From Planctomycetaceae bacterium (GTDB lineage Bacteria; Planctomycetota; Planctomycetia; Planctomycetales; Planctomycetaceae), in the NCBI GenBank assembly GCA_002726205.1, contig PBSL01000065.1, positions 1 to 51,344 on the forward strand: a stretch of DNA of 51,344 bases. Reading direction: 5' to 3'. Shown piece by piece: positions 17,320-25,504 of the stretch. A program made the position numbers and the translations under genes. The notes under the pieces were generated by a model. That model was not told the origin of the DNA. It saw nothing but the letters and a program-made list of their open reading frames with translations, and did not search any database. Every line of letters starts with the position of its first letter. The first letter of the stretch is position 1.

Positions 17320-19131
17320 GTGCAGTCGACCGAGACGCTGTTGGAACAGGCGGTGCAGGCGTCCCGGATCGACGGCGACGTGGCCGACCGGATCCGACGC
17401 TGGCTGTTGCACCCGGCCTACGCCGAGTTCTCCGAGGATGTCGCCGCCCTGATCGAGGCCGACGACATCGACGAGTTGGTCCGGCTCTTCTGGCGGGAAA
17501 TCCCCTTCGGGACCGGCGGACGTCGCGGCGTGATGGGTTCGCTGGGGACCGCGACGATCAACGCGAGAACGATTGCCGAGAGTGCTCATGGCCTGGCCGA
17601 GCACCTGAAGGACTCGGGACTGTCCGGGGGGCCGGTCGCCGTGGCGTACGACACCCGCCACCGCTCAAGCGAGTTTGCCCGGCTAACGGCCACCACCCTG
17701 GCCGCCCACGGATTCCCGGTCCTCGAATTCGACGGTTTTCGGGCCACCCCGACCCTCTCGTTTGCCGTCGGCCACCTCGACTGTGTCGCCGGTGTCGTGA
17801 TTTCCGCCTCGCACAACCCGCCCTCGGACAACGGCTTCAAGGCATACTGGAGCCACGGCGGACAGGTGCTGCCACCGCACGATGCGGGCATCGTTGACTG
17901 CGTGGCCCGCAGCGAGACGATCCCCACTCTCGATTACGATCAGGCGGTCGCCGACGGCCGCATCAAGCAACTCGGCCCAGAAATCGACCTCGCCTACCAG
18001 CAGGCCGTCCTGGCCACCCGACTGCCCGCCTCCTCGCCCTCGGGGTCCCCGGCCAATCTTCCCGTCCTCTTCACCCCGCTCAACGGCGTCGGCGGACAAT
18101 CGATCCCGCCGGTACTGCACGCCGCCGGGTTCAGTGGCGTGGAACTGTTTGCCGAACAGGCCGAACCCGATGGTGATTTTTCCAGCGTCCCGGACCACCT
18201 GCCCAATCCCGAGCGTTTCGAGGTCTTTGGTCCGGCGATCGCCGCGGCCCGCGATGCCGGCCACGCGCTGGTGATGGCATCCGATCCCGATGCCGACCGG
18301 CTCGCTGTCGCCGCGCCCGACATCGCCGGAAACTGGCAGGTCCTGACCGGCAACCAGCTCGCCGCGATCCTCCTGGACCACATCCTCCGCCATCGCAGCC
18401 TGCCGGCCAATGCCTACGCTCTCTCGACACTGGTCACGACCCCGATGATCGGCGTTCTCTGCAGGTCCCACGGTGTCGAAGCGGTCGACGATTTGCTGGT
18501 CGGTTTCAAACACATTTCCCGCGAGATCGAATCCCGGGGTCCTGCGGGATTCGTTTTCGGCTGCGAGGAGTCAATCGGTTACCTGGCCGGCACCTACTGC
18601 CGTGACAAGGATGCCGCCGGTGCCGCCTTGCTGGTGGCCGACATTGCCCTGGAATTGCACGGCAACCAGCAGACGCTCTGGCACCGGCTCGACGAGATCT
18701 TCGACCGACACGGTCGCGTCGACGAGTTTCAACACGCCGTGTACGCCCACGGCCCGGCTGGCCGCGACCGCATCGAGTCGCTCATGCGGGCACTTCGGGA
18801 TGCCCCCCCTCTCTCGATCGGGGGCCACCACTGGCAACGGGTGCGAGACTACGACCGCCACGAAATCCGGCGGATGCCCGAGAACTCATCGATCCAACCG
18901 CTGCCGAACCCTTCCAGCAACCTGCTCGTCTTCGAGTCAGACCCGGTCCCAACCGTCGAAATCCAACACCCACTGGTCACGCTGGCAGCCCGCCCGTCGG
19001 GGACCGAGCCGAAAATCAAGTTCTACGGTTTCGCCCGGCAACCCCGGCCGGGACAAGGTGACACGCACCAGGCTATCGTCGACCTCCAGGAGGGATTGGC
19101 CCGCTTCCTCGATGAACAACGTCTTCTCTGA
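17320..19131 (+). CDS. Phosphoglucomutase/phosphomannomutase family (alpha-D-phosphohexomutase)
   Basis: A 603-residue phosphohexomutase, the longer PGM2-like form. The catalytic phosphoserine is S164 in ISASHNPPSDNGFKAY. The Mg-binding loop is DPDADR (322-327), the sugar-binding loop GCEESIGY, and the phosphate-binding loop RPSGTEPKIKFY sits near the C-terminus. It interconverts hexose-1- and hexose-6-phosphates, probably glucose or mannose, feeding nucleotide-sugar synthesis. The start is GTG at 17320 with GAGGA upstream (about 17306-17310). All four signature loops are intact. Confidence 0.92.
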   Translation: MQSTETLLEQAVQASRIDGDVADRIRRWLLHPAYAEFSEDVAALIEADDIDELVRLFWREIPFGTGGRRGVMGSLGTATINARTIAESAHGLAEHLKDSGLSGGPVAVAYDTRHRSSEFARLTATTLAAHGFPVLEFDGFRATPTLSFAVGHLDCVAGVVISASHNPPSDNGFKAYWSHGGQVLPPHDAGIVDCVARSETIPTLDYDQAVADGRIKQLGPEIDLAYQQAVLATRLPASSPSGSPANLPVLFTPLNGVGGQSIPPVLHAAGFSGVELFAEQAEPDGDFSSVPDHLPNPERFEVFGPAIAAARDAGHALVMASDPDADRLAVAAPDIAGNWQVLTGNQLAAILLDHILRHRSLPANAYALSTLVTTPMIGVLCRSHGVEAVDDLLVGFKHISREIESRGPAGFVFGCEESIGYLAGTYCRDKDAAGAALLVADIALELHGNQQTLWHRLDEIFDRHGRVDEFQHAVYAHGPAGRDRIESLMRALRDAPPLSIGGHHWQRVRDYDRHEIRRMPENSSIQPLPNPSSNLLVFESDPVPTVEIQHPLVTLAARPSGTEPKIKFYGFARQPRPGQGDTHQAIVDLQEGLARFLDEQRLL

Positions 19132-19169
19132 CCGCGTCCCGATTCACCACCTCCAGCCTCTCGCGTGCG

Positions 19170-20105
19170 ATGACCATTCCCCGCAACTCCCCCGACCCAG
19201 CCCGCTCGTCCCCCGGGGCGTCGCTGCTGACCTGGCTGCAACTGGTTCGGCTGCCGACGGTCTTTACCGCCCTGGCCGATGTTCTGCTGGGCGGCCTGCT
19301 CGTCGATGCCGATTGGACAACCGGCACCACCGGCCTGCTGTTGCTGGCATCGACCGGAATGTACCTCTCGGGAATGGTCTTCAACGACATCTTCGATCGT
19401 GGCCGTGATTCCATTCAACGGCCGGGCCGTCCGTTGCCGTCGGGCCGGATTTCGCCGACCGCGGCTGCCGGCCTGGGGACGTTGCTGATGGGTGGCGGCC
19501 TGGTTTCGGCAGCCGCCGCCGGAACCGCCGGACTCGTCGTGGCCGCCGCGCTGGCAGCCTGCGTCCTGGTTTACGACGGCGTGCTGAAAACAACGGTGCT
19601 CGGGCCAATCGCGATGGGAGCCTGCCGGAGCCTGAACGTGCTGCTCGGCGCGACGGCCGCCGGCTCACTCACCGCACTGGCGACCGCGACGCCGATTCAC
19701 GTGGCCACCGGTCTGGGGATCTATATCACCGGCGTCACCTGGTTTGCTCGCGACGAGGCCAGCACAAGCCGAACGGGACAACTGCGGGGCGCGATGCTGG
19801 TAATCAATGTCGGACTGGCGACACTGATCCTTTTCGCCGCCAATCAAACCGTCGGCAACAACCGCACGGCCGTCTTGCTCTTGCTGGCACTGATCGTCGC
19901 ATCGATCAATCGCCGCCTCCTTGCCGCCCTGCGGGATCCTCAACCCGCAAGAGTGCAGGCCGGCATCCGCCTCCTGCTGCTCTCGCTCGTCATGCTCGAC
20001 GCAACACTGGCGATGGCAAAGACCGGCCAAACCGACCCGGCCCTGGTGATCGCATCCCTGCTGATCCCGGCCCTGGTGCTGAGACGCTGGATTCCGATGA
20101 CCTGA
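19170..20105 (+). CDS. UbiA-family prenyltransferase
   Basis: A 311-residue protein with about eight or nine transmembrane helices. The first Asp-rich motif NDIFDRGRD (72-80), followed by RPGRPLPSG, is the Mg-diphosphate site of UbiA enzymes. The second motif is less standard: YDGVLKTTVLGPIAMGACRSLNVLLG, where YD and ACR occupy the usual positions. The family transfers polyprenyl groups to aromatic or other acceptors. EboC-like and homogentisate-type members have similar length. No quinone or ebo genes are adjacent, so the substrate is not assigned. The gene lies 38 nt after the phosphohexomutase and may be in its transcript. Confidence 0.85.
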   Translation: MTIPRNSPDPARSSPGASLLTWLQLVRLPTVFTALADVLLGGLLVDADWTTGTTGLLLLASTGMYLSGMVFNDIFDRGRDSIQRPGRPLPSGRISPTAAAGLGTLLMGGGLVSAAAAGTAGLVVAAALAACVLVYDGVLKTTVLGPIAMGACRSLNVLLGATAAGSLTALATATPIHVATGLGIYITGVTWFARDEASTSRTGQLRGAMLVINVGLATLILFAANQTVGNNRTAVLLLLALIVASINRRLLAALRDPQPARVQAGIRLLLLSLVMLDATLAMAKTGQTDPALVIASLLIPALVLRRWIPMT

Positions 20106-20128
20106 CAGCGGGCCACCGACCCACACAA

Positions 20129-20157
20129 CCCGACCGTCGCACCGACCACGGTCCGGG
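20129..20157 (-). terminator. Possible stem-loop terminator after tRNA-Glu
   Basis: On the minus strand, CCCGGACCGT pairs with ACGGTCGGG around a GGTCGGTGCG loop (one bulged G). It sits 14 nt beyond the 3' end of the tRNA and 24 nt after the convergent UbiA stop, where a shared terminator would be expected. There is no U-tract on either side, so Rho-independent activity is doubtful. Confidence 0.3.
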
Positions 20158-20170
20158 CCGCGTCAAAGAA

Positions 20171-20245
20171 TGACCCCGAGGGGATTTGAACCCCTGTTGC
20201 CGGAGCGAAAGTCCGGAGTCCTGAGCCTGACTAGACGACGGGGCC
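20171..20245 (-). tRNA. tRNA-Glu (anticodon UUC)
   Basis: The minus strand folds as a complete cloverleaf. The acceptor stem GGCCCCG pairs with CGGGGTC (one G-U), discriminator A. The D arm begins TCGTCTAGTC, the anticodon stem CCGGA/TCCGG encloses loop CTTTCGC (anticodon TTC), and the T arm is AGGGG-TTCAAAT-CCCCT. Length is 75 nt without an encoded CCA directly after the discriminator. The acceptor and T arms match bacterial tRNA-Glu. Confidence 0.95.
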
Positions 20246-20330
20246 TCTTGATCAACTTTGCACGGGTCAGACCAGCTCGTCAAATTCCAGGTCCGTCACC
20301 AGAAAATTCCACGGCAGCAACCCGGTGCAA

Positions 20331-20358
20331 ACTTTAGGAACAGTGACGGGAATGTCAA
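20331..20358 (-). promoter_or_regulatory. Sigma-70-type promoter for tRNA-Glu
   Basis: On the minus strand, TTGACA (20358-20353), a 16-nt spacer and TAAAGT (20336-20331) lie between csrA and the tRNA. This predicts a start near 20324 and a leader of about 80 nt before the mature tRNA 5' end. Confidence 0.6.
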
Positions 20359-20412
20359 GGCGGTTCGGCCTCCCCGCCAGTTCCCGACACACTCGACGCC
20401 GCCAGCCACGTC

Positions 20413-20631
20413 TCAACCTTCCGGCGTATTGACGGCCTCGGCACTCGCGTCGGATCCAGTCGCCGCCTGCTCGGTGCGAATTGCTTCGTGCACCTCGCTG
20501 CGGTGAATCGGAACTTCCCGCGGTGCCTCGATCCCCAGACGCACCTTGTCACCGCGGACTTCCACCACGGTGATCACGATGTTCTCGTCGATCACGATGC
20601 TCTCGTTCCGCTTGCGGGACAGAACCAGCAT
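20413..20631 (-). CDS. csrA: Carbon storage regulator CsrA
   Basis: A 72-residue CsrA/RsmA RNA-binding protein. It starts MLVLSRKRNESIVI and carries the RNA-contact residues L4 and R44 (VPIHRSEV) plus the KVRLGIEAP strand. CsrA dimers bind GGA motifs in mRNA leaders and control translation or stability. The ATG at 20631 is chosen because it reproduces the invariant N-terminus; an upstream in-frame ATG would add 12 unrelated residues. The tail after about residue 55 is Ala/Ser-rich and lineage-variable. A promoter is visible at 20777-20805. No flagellar genes or fliW are nearby. Confidence 0.95.
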   Translation of the reverse strand: MLVLSRKRNESIVIDENIVITVVEVRGDKVRLGIEAPREVPIHRSEVHEAIRTEQAATGSDASAEAVNTPEG

Positions 20632-20654
20632 CTGGCAGGTCTCTCGTGAGGAGC

Positions 20655-20677
20655 GTGATCGCCCCAACGGCGACCAC
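20655..20677 (-). promoter_or_regulatory. Hairpin in the csrA mRNA leader
   Basis: On the minus strand, GTGGTCGCC and GGCGATCAC form a nine-pair stem (one G-U) closing the loop GTTGG. It ends 23 nt before the csrA start codon. It could influence ribosome access or act in autoregulation, but the loop has no GGA, the usual CsrA contact. Confidence 0.4.
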
Positions 20678-20776
20678 TCGGGTCATTCCAGCCCCATTCG
20701 CCTGAGACTCACCTCACAACCAACCACGAAATCGCGGTTTCGCTGCAGAATGCGTGCCCAAGCTAAGGCGCAAAGC

Positions 20777-20805
20777 ATTCTAGAAACGGAAGATGCGCCG
20801 GTCAA
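20777..20805 (-). promoter_or_regulatory. Sigma-70-type promoter for csrA
   Basis: On the minus strand, TTGACC (20805-20800), a 17-nt spacer and TAGAAT (20782-20777) predict a start near 20770 and a leader of about 139 nt. A second TTGACC lies a few bases further upstream. The remainder of the 401-nt csrA/HU gap holds no gene that I can support. Confidence 0.6.
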
Positions 20806-21032
20806 CCACTCGCACGGTCAACCAGCGTTCTGCCCAACGTCGAGAACACCAGACAGCGACCCAACGACCCTGCCCTGGATCAAGGCAGAATCACCGAACC
20901 CTCATGACGACAATGACTTACATCATCGCCACCACCGTCCTGCTGCGACACCACCCCCCAGATCTTCGGCCGGTGACAAAATTCACCAAAAACCCAAGAT
21001 TCAACGGTTTCAGTTGAGCAACCGTCCGACGG

Positions 21033-21422
21033 TTACACTTCGCCTTCCGGAGCCGATTCCGGTGCGGGTTCCGGTGCGGATTCCACTTCCGCAGCAGAAA
21101 CCACCGAAACATCAGGGGCCATTTCCTTGAGCGCCTTCAACGGGCGAACTTTGACGACCACGCTGGGCGGTGTTGCTTCACGAAACTTTTCCGGTTCGTC
21201 CGGCTTGAACGGATTCCCGTACATGCCAGCCTCTCGGCCCTTCTTGATGCGGGTCGTCACTTTCATCAGACCAGGAACATTGAACGACCTGTTCTGTCCG
21301 AGTTCCGAACCGATCAAATCACTCAGCTTCTCGATCACGTCGCCGATGTCCGCCTTGGTCAGACCGGTTGATTCGGCCAAAGCAGCCACCACTTGGGACT
21401 TCGACATTGCCTTTGCAGCCAT
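21033..21422 (-). CDS. HU/IHF-like DNA-binding protein with acidic C-terminal tail
   Basis: A 129-residue protein. Residues 1-95 follow the HU/IHF fold: SKSQVVAALAESTGLTKADIGDVIEKL, then FNVPGLMKVTTRIKKGREAG and PPSVVVKVRPLKALKEM. The beta-arm differs from canonical HU (no GRNPxTG; it reads GREAGMYGNPFKPDEPEKF). The last 30 residues form a low-complexity Glu/Pro/Ala tail with a four- to five-residue repeat (APEPAPESAPEG). It probably acts as a nucleoid protein. The start at 21422 has GAGGAGG nine nt upstream. A strong promoter lies at 21488-21516. Confidence 0.88.
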   Translation of the reverse strand: MAAKAMSKSQVVAALAESTGLTKADIGDVIEKLSDLIGSELGQNRSFNVPGLMKVTTRIKKGREAGMYGNPFKPDEPEKFREATPPSVVVKVRPLKALKEMAPDVSVVSAAEVESAPEPAPESAPEGEV

Positions 21423-21487
21423 GCGCAAGCTCCTCCTCTTCACCACGACACCTGTTTGAACCGGGTTTCCGGCTCATATGGAGGCGT

Positions 21488-21516
21488 AGTAAACAGACGA
21501 AGCGACCAGTTGTCAA
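21488..21516 (-). promoter_or_regulatory. Sigma-70-type promoter for the HU-like gene
   Basis: On the minus strand, TTGACA (21516-21511), a 17-nt spacer and TTTACT (21493-21488) predict a start near 21480, about 58 nt before the ATG at 21422. Confidence 0.62.
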
Positions 21517-21707
21517 CGAATTCTCGCGGTTTTTCCGCCACTTTGTATTCATCACTCGCAGAGAAAAGACTGGACCGTTCAGACTTGCCGCATCCCCTGT
21601 CGCACGTCACCTTGGGTATTTGGCATCAGAGATTGAGGCGAAAACCCCGTTTGGTCTTGGCGATCGGGGCAATCCCGCAGCCACGCAAGCCAGGAGGACC
21701 AGCGACG

Positions 21708-22316
21708 GTGCGAATTGTGGCCGGCAAATACCGACGGCGGAAGGTGCTTTCACCTCCCGGAAACACCACGCGACCGATCACCGATCTGTTGAAAGAGGTC
21801 GTTTTTCAGCGGCTCGAGCCGGAGATCGTCGATCGTCGAGTGGCCGACCTGTTTGCCGGTACGGGGACGATCGGCCTTGAAGCGTTGAGCCGGGGAGCCC
21901 ATTCGGTGGTCTTTGTCGAAAAGGACCGACGCGTCCATGAGGTTCTCAAGGAAAACGTCGAGCGGATCGGAGTGGCCGACGACTGCCTGTGCTGGCGAAA
22001 CGACATGCTGAGGTGTTCCTTCCGACCGAAAAACGTCGATGACTTCGTCCCCTTCGATCTCGCCTTCTGTGATCCCCCGTTCGAGATGATTCCCCGGCTG
22101 GTCACCTATTCTCCACTCTACCGCTCCCTGGAACGGCTTGCGCGAGAGGATGTCACCAGCGACGGTGCCCTGATGCTGCTGAGAACTCCTCAGCAGGCGA
22201 CCTTCGACATGCCCGCCGTTTGGACCCCCGAAGACAAGTGGACGATCCAGGAGATGGATGTCCACCTGTACAGAAGACACACCGACCCTTTTCAGATTGA
22301 GGAACCCGAAAGATGA
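21708..22316 (+). CDS. rsmD: 16S rRNA (guanine(966)-N(2))-methyltransferase RsmD
   Basis: A 202-residue SAM-dependent methyltransferase. It begins VRIVAGKYRRRKV, the typical RsmD N-terminus (RIIAGxxRGRKL). The SAM-binding VADLFAGTGTIGLEALSRGA is followed by FVEKDRR and the catalytic NPPY-type motif FCDPPFEM. It methylates G966 of 16S rRNA during 30S assembly. The GTG start at 21708 is preceded by AGGAGG at 21692-21697. A longer in-frame extension has no homologous sequence. The stop overlaps the SDR start as ATGA. Confidence 0.9.
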   Translation: MRIVAGKYRRRKVLSPPGNTTRPITDLLKEVVFQRLEPEIVDRRVADLFAGTGTIGLEALSRGAHSVVFVEKDRRVHEVLKENVERIGVADDCLCWRNDMLRCSFRPKNVDDFVPFDLAFCDPPFEMIPRLVTYSPLYRSLERLAREDVTSDGALMLLRTPQQATFDMPAVWTPEDKWTIQEMDVHLYRRHTDPFQIEEPER

Positions 22317-23095
22317 GCGTTCTGGATCGTTTTCGCCTGGACGGCAAACGGCTGTTCATCACCGGCGGCAGTCGTGGATTGGGAAGAGAGATGGCCCTGG
22401 CCTGTGCCGAGGCGGGCGCCGACGTTGTACTGGTGGGACGTGATCCGGAAAGCCTGGAGGCGACTGCCCAGGCGATCCGCGAGCGGGACCGCGAAGCGGT
22501 CAGCATCAATGCCGACATCGGTCAACTCGACCAATGCGAGTCCGCCTGCCAGGAGGCACTGGAAACCCACGGGCCGATCGACATCCTGATCAACAACGTG
22601 GGCGGACGTCGGATCGATATCCCCACCGTCGAAATGCCATTGGAGGAATGGCAGCGGATTCTCGATCTGAACCTCACCAGCACCTTTCTCTGCACGAAGT
22701 TGATCGGCGGGGCAATGGTCGCCCGGGGCCAGGGCGGTCGCGTGATCAACATTGCCTCGATCTCGGGGATGGTCGTCAACCGCGATATCGGGGGACGCAG
22801 CTACGAAACGTCGAAGGCCGCGGTGATCCAGTTCACCCGTGCCACGGCCGCCGACTGGGCGCCGGACGCGGTCACGGTCAACGCAATCTGCCCGGGCGGT
22901 TTCATGACCGAACCGAACGTGAAATGGGCGGCGGAGAACCCGGGGATCATCAACACGTTCAAGTCACAGATCCCCGCCGGCGACTTCGGACAACCTGAAG
23001 ATCTCGGGCCACTGGCCGTCTACCTCGCCAGCGATGCCGCCCGCTACGTCACCGGCGCCTCGATCGTCATCGATGGAGGCTACACGCTCTGGTAA
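22313..23095 (+). CDS. Short-chain dehydrogenase/reductase (classical SDR)
   Basis: A 260-residue classical SDR. The cofactor motif TGGSRGLG is at 17-24, NNVGG replaces NNAG at 94-98, INIASIS carries the catalytic Ser (149 or 151), and the YxxxK pair is Y164/K168 (SYETSKAA). The C-terminal ASIVIDGGYTLW is typical. VGRD after the second strand favours NADP(H). The pattern resembles gluconate 5-dehydrogenase-type SDRs, but substrate cannot be fixed. It is translationally coupled to rsmD (ATGA), probably an accidental operon partner. Confidence 0.88.
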   Translation: MSVLDRFRLDGKRLFITGGSRGLGREMALACAEAGADVVLVGRDPESLEATAQAIRERDREAVSINADIGQLDQCESACQEALETHGPIDILINNVGGRRIDIPTVEMPLEEWQRILDLNLTSTFLCTKLIGGAMVARGQGGRVINIASISGMVVNRDIGGRSYETSKAAVIQFTRATAADWAPDAVTVNAICPGGFMTEPNVKWAAENPGIINTFKSQIPAGDFGQPEDLGPLAVYLASDAARYVTGASIVIDGGYTLW

Positions 23096-23198
23096 GCCCT
23101 CTAGGAACCCTCGAGACGTTTGACTATGCTCCCCGACCTCGTGCTCCCGCGTCGTGAAGCGGAGCGATGCACTCGGCGCAGTCTCGCGGTTGACCAGG

Positions 23199-23441
23199 AT
23201 GGCAATCCCTCGAATCCGAACAGGGTCGCTCCTGTTGACCTGGGCTCTCTGGGCCACGATCTCCTGTGGATGTGAGCAGCCATTAGTCGAGGCGTTGCAT
23301 CCGGCCAACGTGATGCACGAACTGCGGCCTCATCGGCTCTGGAGGCAAAACCGCAACCGGCCACTGAGCGAAAACGCCTACTTTTCGGTCCCGGCTCCCG
23401 CCGCGTCAGCCGATCAACTCGGCGGCACCGTGACCGAGTAG
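23199..23441 (+). CDS. Small putative lipoprotein, function unknown
   Basis: An 80-residue reading frame. The N-terminus has a short basic stretch (IPRIRTG), a hydrophobic core (SLLLTWALWATI) and a Cys-Gly-Cys (SCGCEQ), consistent with a lipoprotein signal peptide. The mature part is about 55 residues, Arg/Asn-rich, and unlike anything I recognise. It lies 103 nt after the SDR and its last 36 nt overlap the 3' end of hemC on the opposite strand. No strong ribosome-binding site is visible. Confidence 0.45.
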   Translation: MAIPRIRTGSLLLTWALWATISCGCEQPLVEALHPANVMHELRPHRLWRQNRNRPLSENAYFSVPAPAASADQLGGTVTE

Positions 23442-24362
23442 TTCATCGGCCACACCCACACCCAGGTTTTCCGCCACCGCGGCACCGTCGGTGGAATCTG
23501 AGACTCCTTCGGCTTCGACGCGACGAGTGCCCTCGGGGTCGAGCACGACTCCTCGCAGCCACAACCGGTCGTCCCGCCGACCACTTTGTGCACCGACGGG
23601 TGCATGGCAACCGGCTCGCAAGCGGGCCAGCATCGCGCGTTCAGCGATGACTGACTCGTGCGTCGCAGCATCGTCGATCGTGGCCAATCTGGCAACCGTC
23701 AGTTCATCGTCGGCACGACACTCCAGCCCCAACGCCCCCTGGCCCACGGCGGGCAGGACGTCGGCCGGGTCAAGCACAGCGGTGATGCGTTCGGCCAGTT
23801 GCAGGCGGACCAGGCCGGCCACGGCGAGCACGACAACGTCGTACTCGCCGTCATCGAGTTTCCGTAACCGCGTCTCGACGTTGCCGCGAACACCGACGAC
23901 ATCCAGATCGGGCCGGCGGTGTTTCAACTGAGCCTTCCTTCGCGGGCTGCCCGTGCCGACACGCGCCCCCTGGGCAATCACATCCAGCCCACCGCCAGGC
24001 GTTTCCGCCGCGACCCTGCCGCCGACGACTAACGCGTCACCCGGATTCTCCCGTTCAGGAACTGCCGCAAGGACCAATCCGTCGACCGAATCGGTCGGCA
24101 GATCCTTGAGGCTATGGACGGCGAGATCGGCTCGGCCATCGAGTACCGCCTGCTGGACTTCGCGAGTGAACACACCGGTGCCACCCATCGCATCGAGCCT
24201 CCGGGCTCGATCCCGGTCCCCCTCGGTGCTGACCTCGACCAACTCCACCACCACGTCCGGATCGATGGTCTCCAGGCAGGTGGCGACGTGACGCGCCTGC
24301 CACATGGCCAGGCGACTGGCCCGCGTGGCTATTCGAACCACCGAACGGCCCAGGTCGGTCAC
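23406..24362 (-). CDS. hemC: Hydroxymethylbilane synthase (porphobilinogen deaminase)
   Basis: A 318-residue enzyme that polymerises four porphobilinogens into hydroxymethylbilane in haem synthesis. The N-terminus IATRASRLAMWQA, the substrate loop GTGVFTREVQQAVL, HSLKDLPT (83-90), GTGSPRRKAQL and the dipyrromethane-cofactor Cys C252 in LRAGCHAPVGA are all present. It overlaps the DUF502 gene upstream by ATGA (24359-24362) and is the last gene of a three-gene comF/DUF502/hemC run. Confidence 0.95.
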   Translation of the reverse strand: MTDLGRSVVRIATRASRLAMWQARHVATCLETIDPDVVVELVEVSTEGDRDRARRLDAMGGTGVFTREVQQAVLDGRADLAVHSLKDLPTDSVDGLVLAAVPERENPGDALVVGGRVAAETPGGGLDVIAQGARVGTGSPRRKAQLKHRRPDLDVVGVRGNVETRLRKLDDGEYDVVVLAVAGLVRLQLAERITAVLDPADVLPAVGQGALGLECRADDELTVARLATIDDAATHESVIAERAMLARLRAGCHAPVGAQSGRRDDRLWLRGVVLDPEGTRRVEAEGVSDSTDGAAVAENLGVGVADELLGHGAAELIG

Positions 24363-25504
24363 ACCGGTTCCCCTTTGGGATCGATGTCCTCGGCCACTTC
24401 CTCCGGTGAGACGCCTGTTTGAGCTTCTGTCGGCCGCGTCACCGCCGGTTGGTCGACCCCAATGGTCAATCGACGCGCCAGTGCCTTCTGCAACGATTCG
24501 GTGGTGACCGCCTGGTGTTCGGGGACAAGCACGCCGCAGGAAATACAGAACTGGAAGGCCTGGTCGATCGTGACATTCAGATCCACGATTTCACTCTTGG
24601 GCACGTTGATCGTGTACCCGGTGACCGGCATCGGCGAGGTCGGTACCAGGATGCTGACAAGCGGTTCGCCGGCAACCGTCGTCATCTCCAGCAAGCTCTC
24701 GCCGGTCACGAATCCCAGAGACCAGATGCCCCGCCGGGGGTACTCGATCGCCACGATCCGGTTGTACTCGATCGTCCGCTCGGTGAACAGAAAATCGGTG
24801 ACCTGCTTGACCGACGAGTAGACATTGCTGACCAGCGGCACCCGACTGACCAACGTCGATTCGAATTGCCGCACGCCCCAGGCACCCAGCCGATTGGTAA
24901 CCAGTCGGCCAAGAAAATACAGCAGCACGACGGTGATCAGGATGGCAAACGCGCTCAGCAGAAACTGTCCCTGGAAGTGTTTCACCGTGGCGACGATCAT
25001 GTACATCCCGCGGGCGCTGCGGGGCATTTCGCCAGATGACGTGTTGCGAACAACCAGTTGATGGTCGGCGTAAGGGATCGCCTGCTGCGTGTTGATCACG
25101 ACGTAGACGTGTTCCTTGTTCAACCAGGACCGATCAACCACCCGCTTCCCCTCGGCCTGCAGGCGTTCCTGCAGCTCCTCGAAATGTGCCTTCGAAATAC
25201 GGTAGTTGGTCCCACAACCGAGCAAGGACACCGGGGGCGAGAGTTCCTTGAGAACCGACAACTCGCGGGAGTCATCAATCACGCTGGCAATCGAAAACTT
25301 CACACCAAGGCTGATTGGCTGGATGATGTAGTAATGCACACCCTGGGCCAGCCAGAGCAGAATCACGACGGTCAGGATCGGCGGCAGACTGATCGCCACG
25401 CCACGGAGAAAGAACCGGGTTGCCGTTGACTTCTGGCGAGCCCTGGGCGAATCGTCATCGGCCGTGACATCGCCTCTCGTGTTTTCTGCCATCGCCGGAT
25501 TCAC
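24359..25504 (-). CDS. DUF502 family membrane protein
   Basis: 381 residues. A charged N-terminus (about 1-28) is followed by a transmembrane helix (about 31-57) ending in LAQGVHYYIIQP, the DUF502 hallmark region. A second helix pair lies around AFAILITVVLLYFLGRLVTNRLGAW. Then come the conserved SRVPLVSNVYSSVKQVTDF and a GFVTGE stretch, with the VPTSPMPVTGYTINVPKSEI motif near the C-terminus. A soluble insertion of about 90 residues (SRELSVLKELSP onward) lies between the helices, larger than I expect for the family. Function unknown; it overlaps both neighbours by 4 nt. Confidence 0.88.
   Translation of the reverse strand: MNPAMAENTRGDVTADDDSPRARQKSTATRFFLRGVAISLPPILTVVILLWLAQGVHYYIIQPISLGVKFSIASVIDDSRELSVLKELSPPVSLLGCGTNYRISKAHFEELQERLQAEGKRVVDRSWLNKEHVYVVINTQQAIPYADHQLVVRNTSSGEMPRSARGMYMIVATVKHFQGQFLLSAFAILITVVLLYFLGRLVTNRLGAWGVRQFESTLVSRVPLVSNVYSSVKQVTDFLFTERTIEYNRIVAIEYPRRGIWSLGFVTGESLLEMTTVAGEPLVSILVPTSPMPVTGYTINVPKSEIVDLNVTIDQAFQFCISCGVLVPEHQAVTTESLQKALARRLTIGVDQPAVTRPTEAQTGVSPEEVAEDIDPKGEPV

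Noticed and set aside
21021-21035. AACCGTCCGACGGTT palindrome at the HU stop codon
   Set aside because: The stem is short with no adjacent T-tract, and the T-rich run is about 25 nt away; not supported as a terminator.
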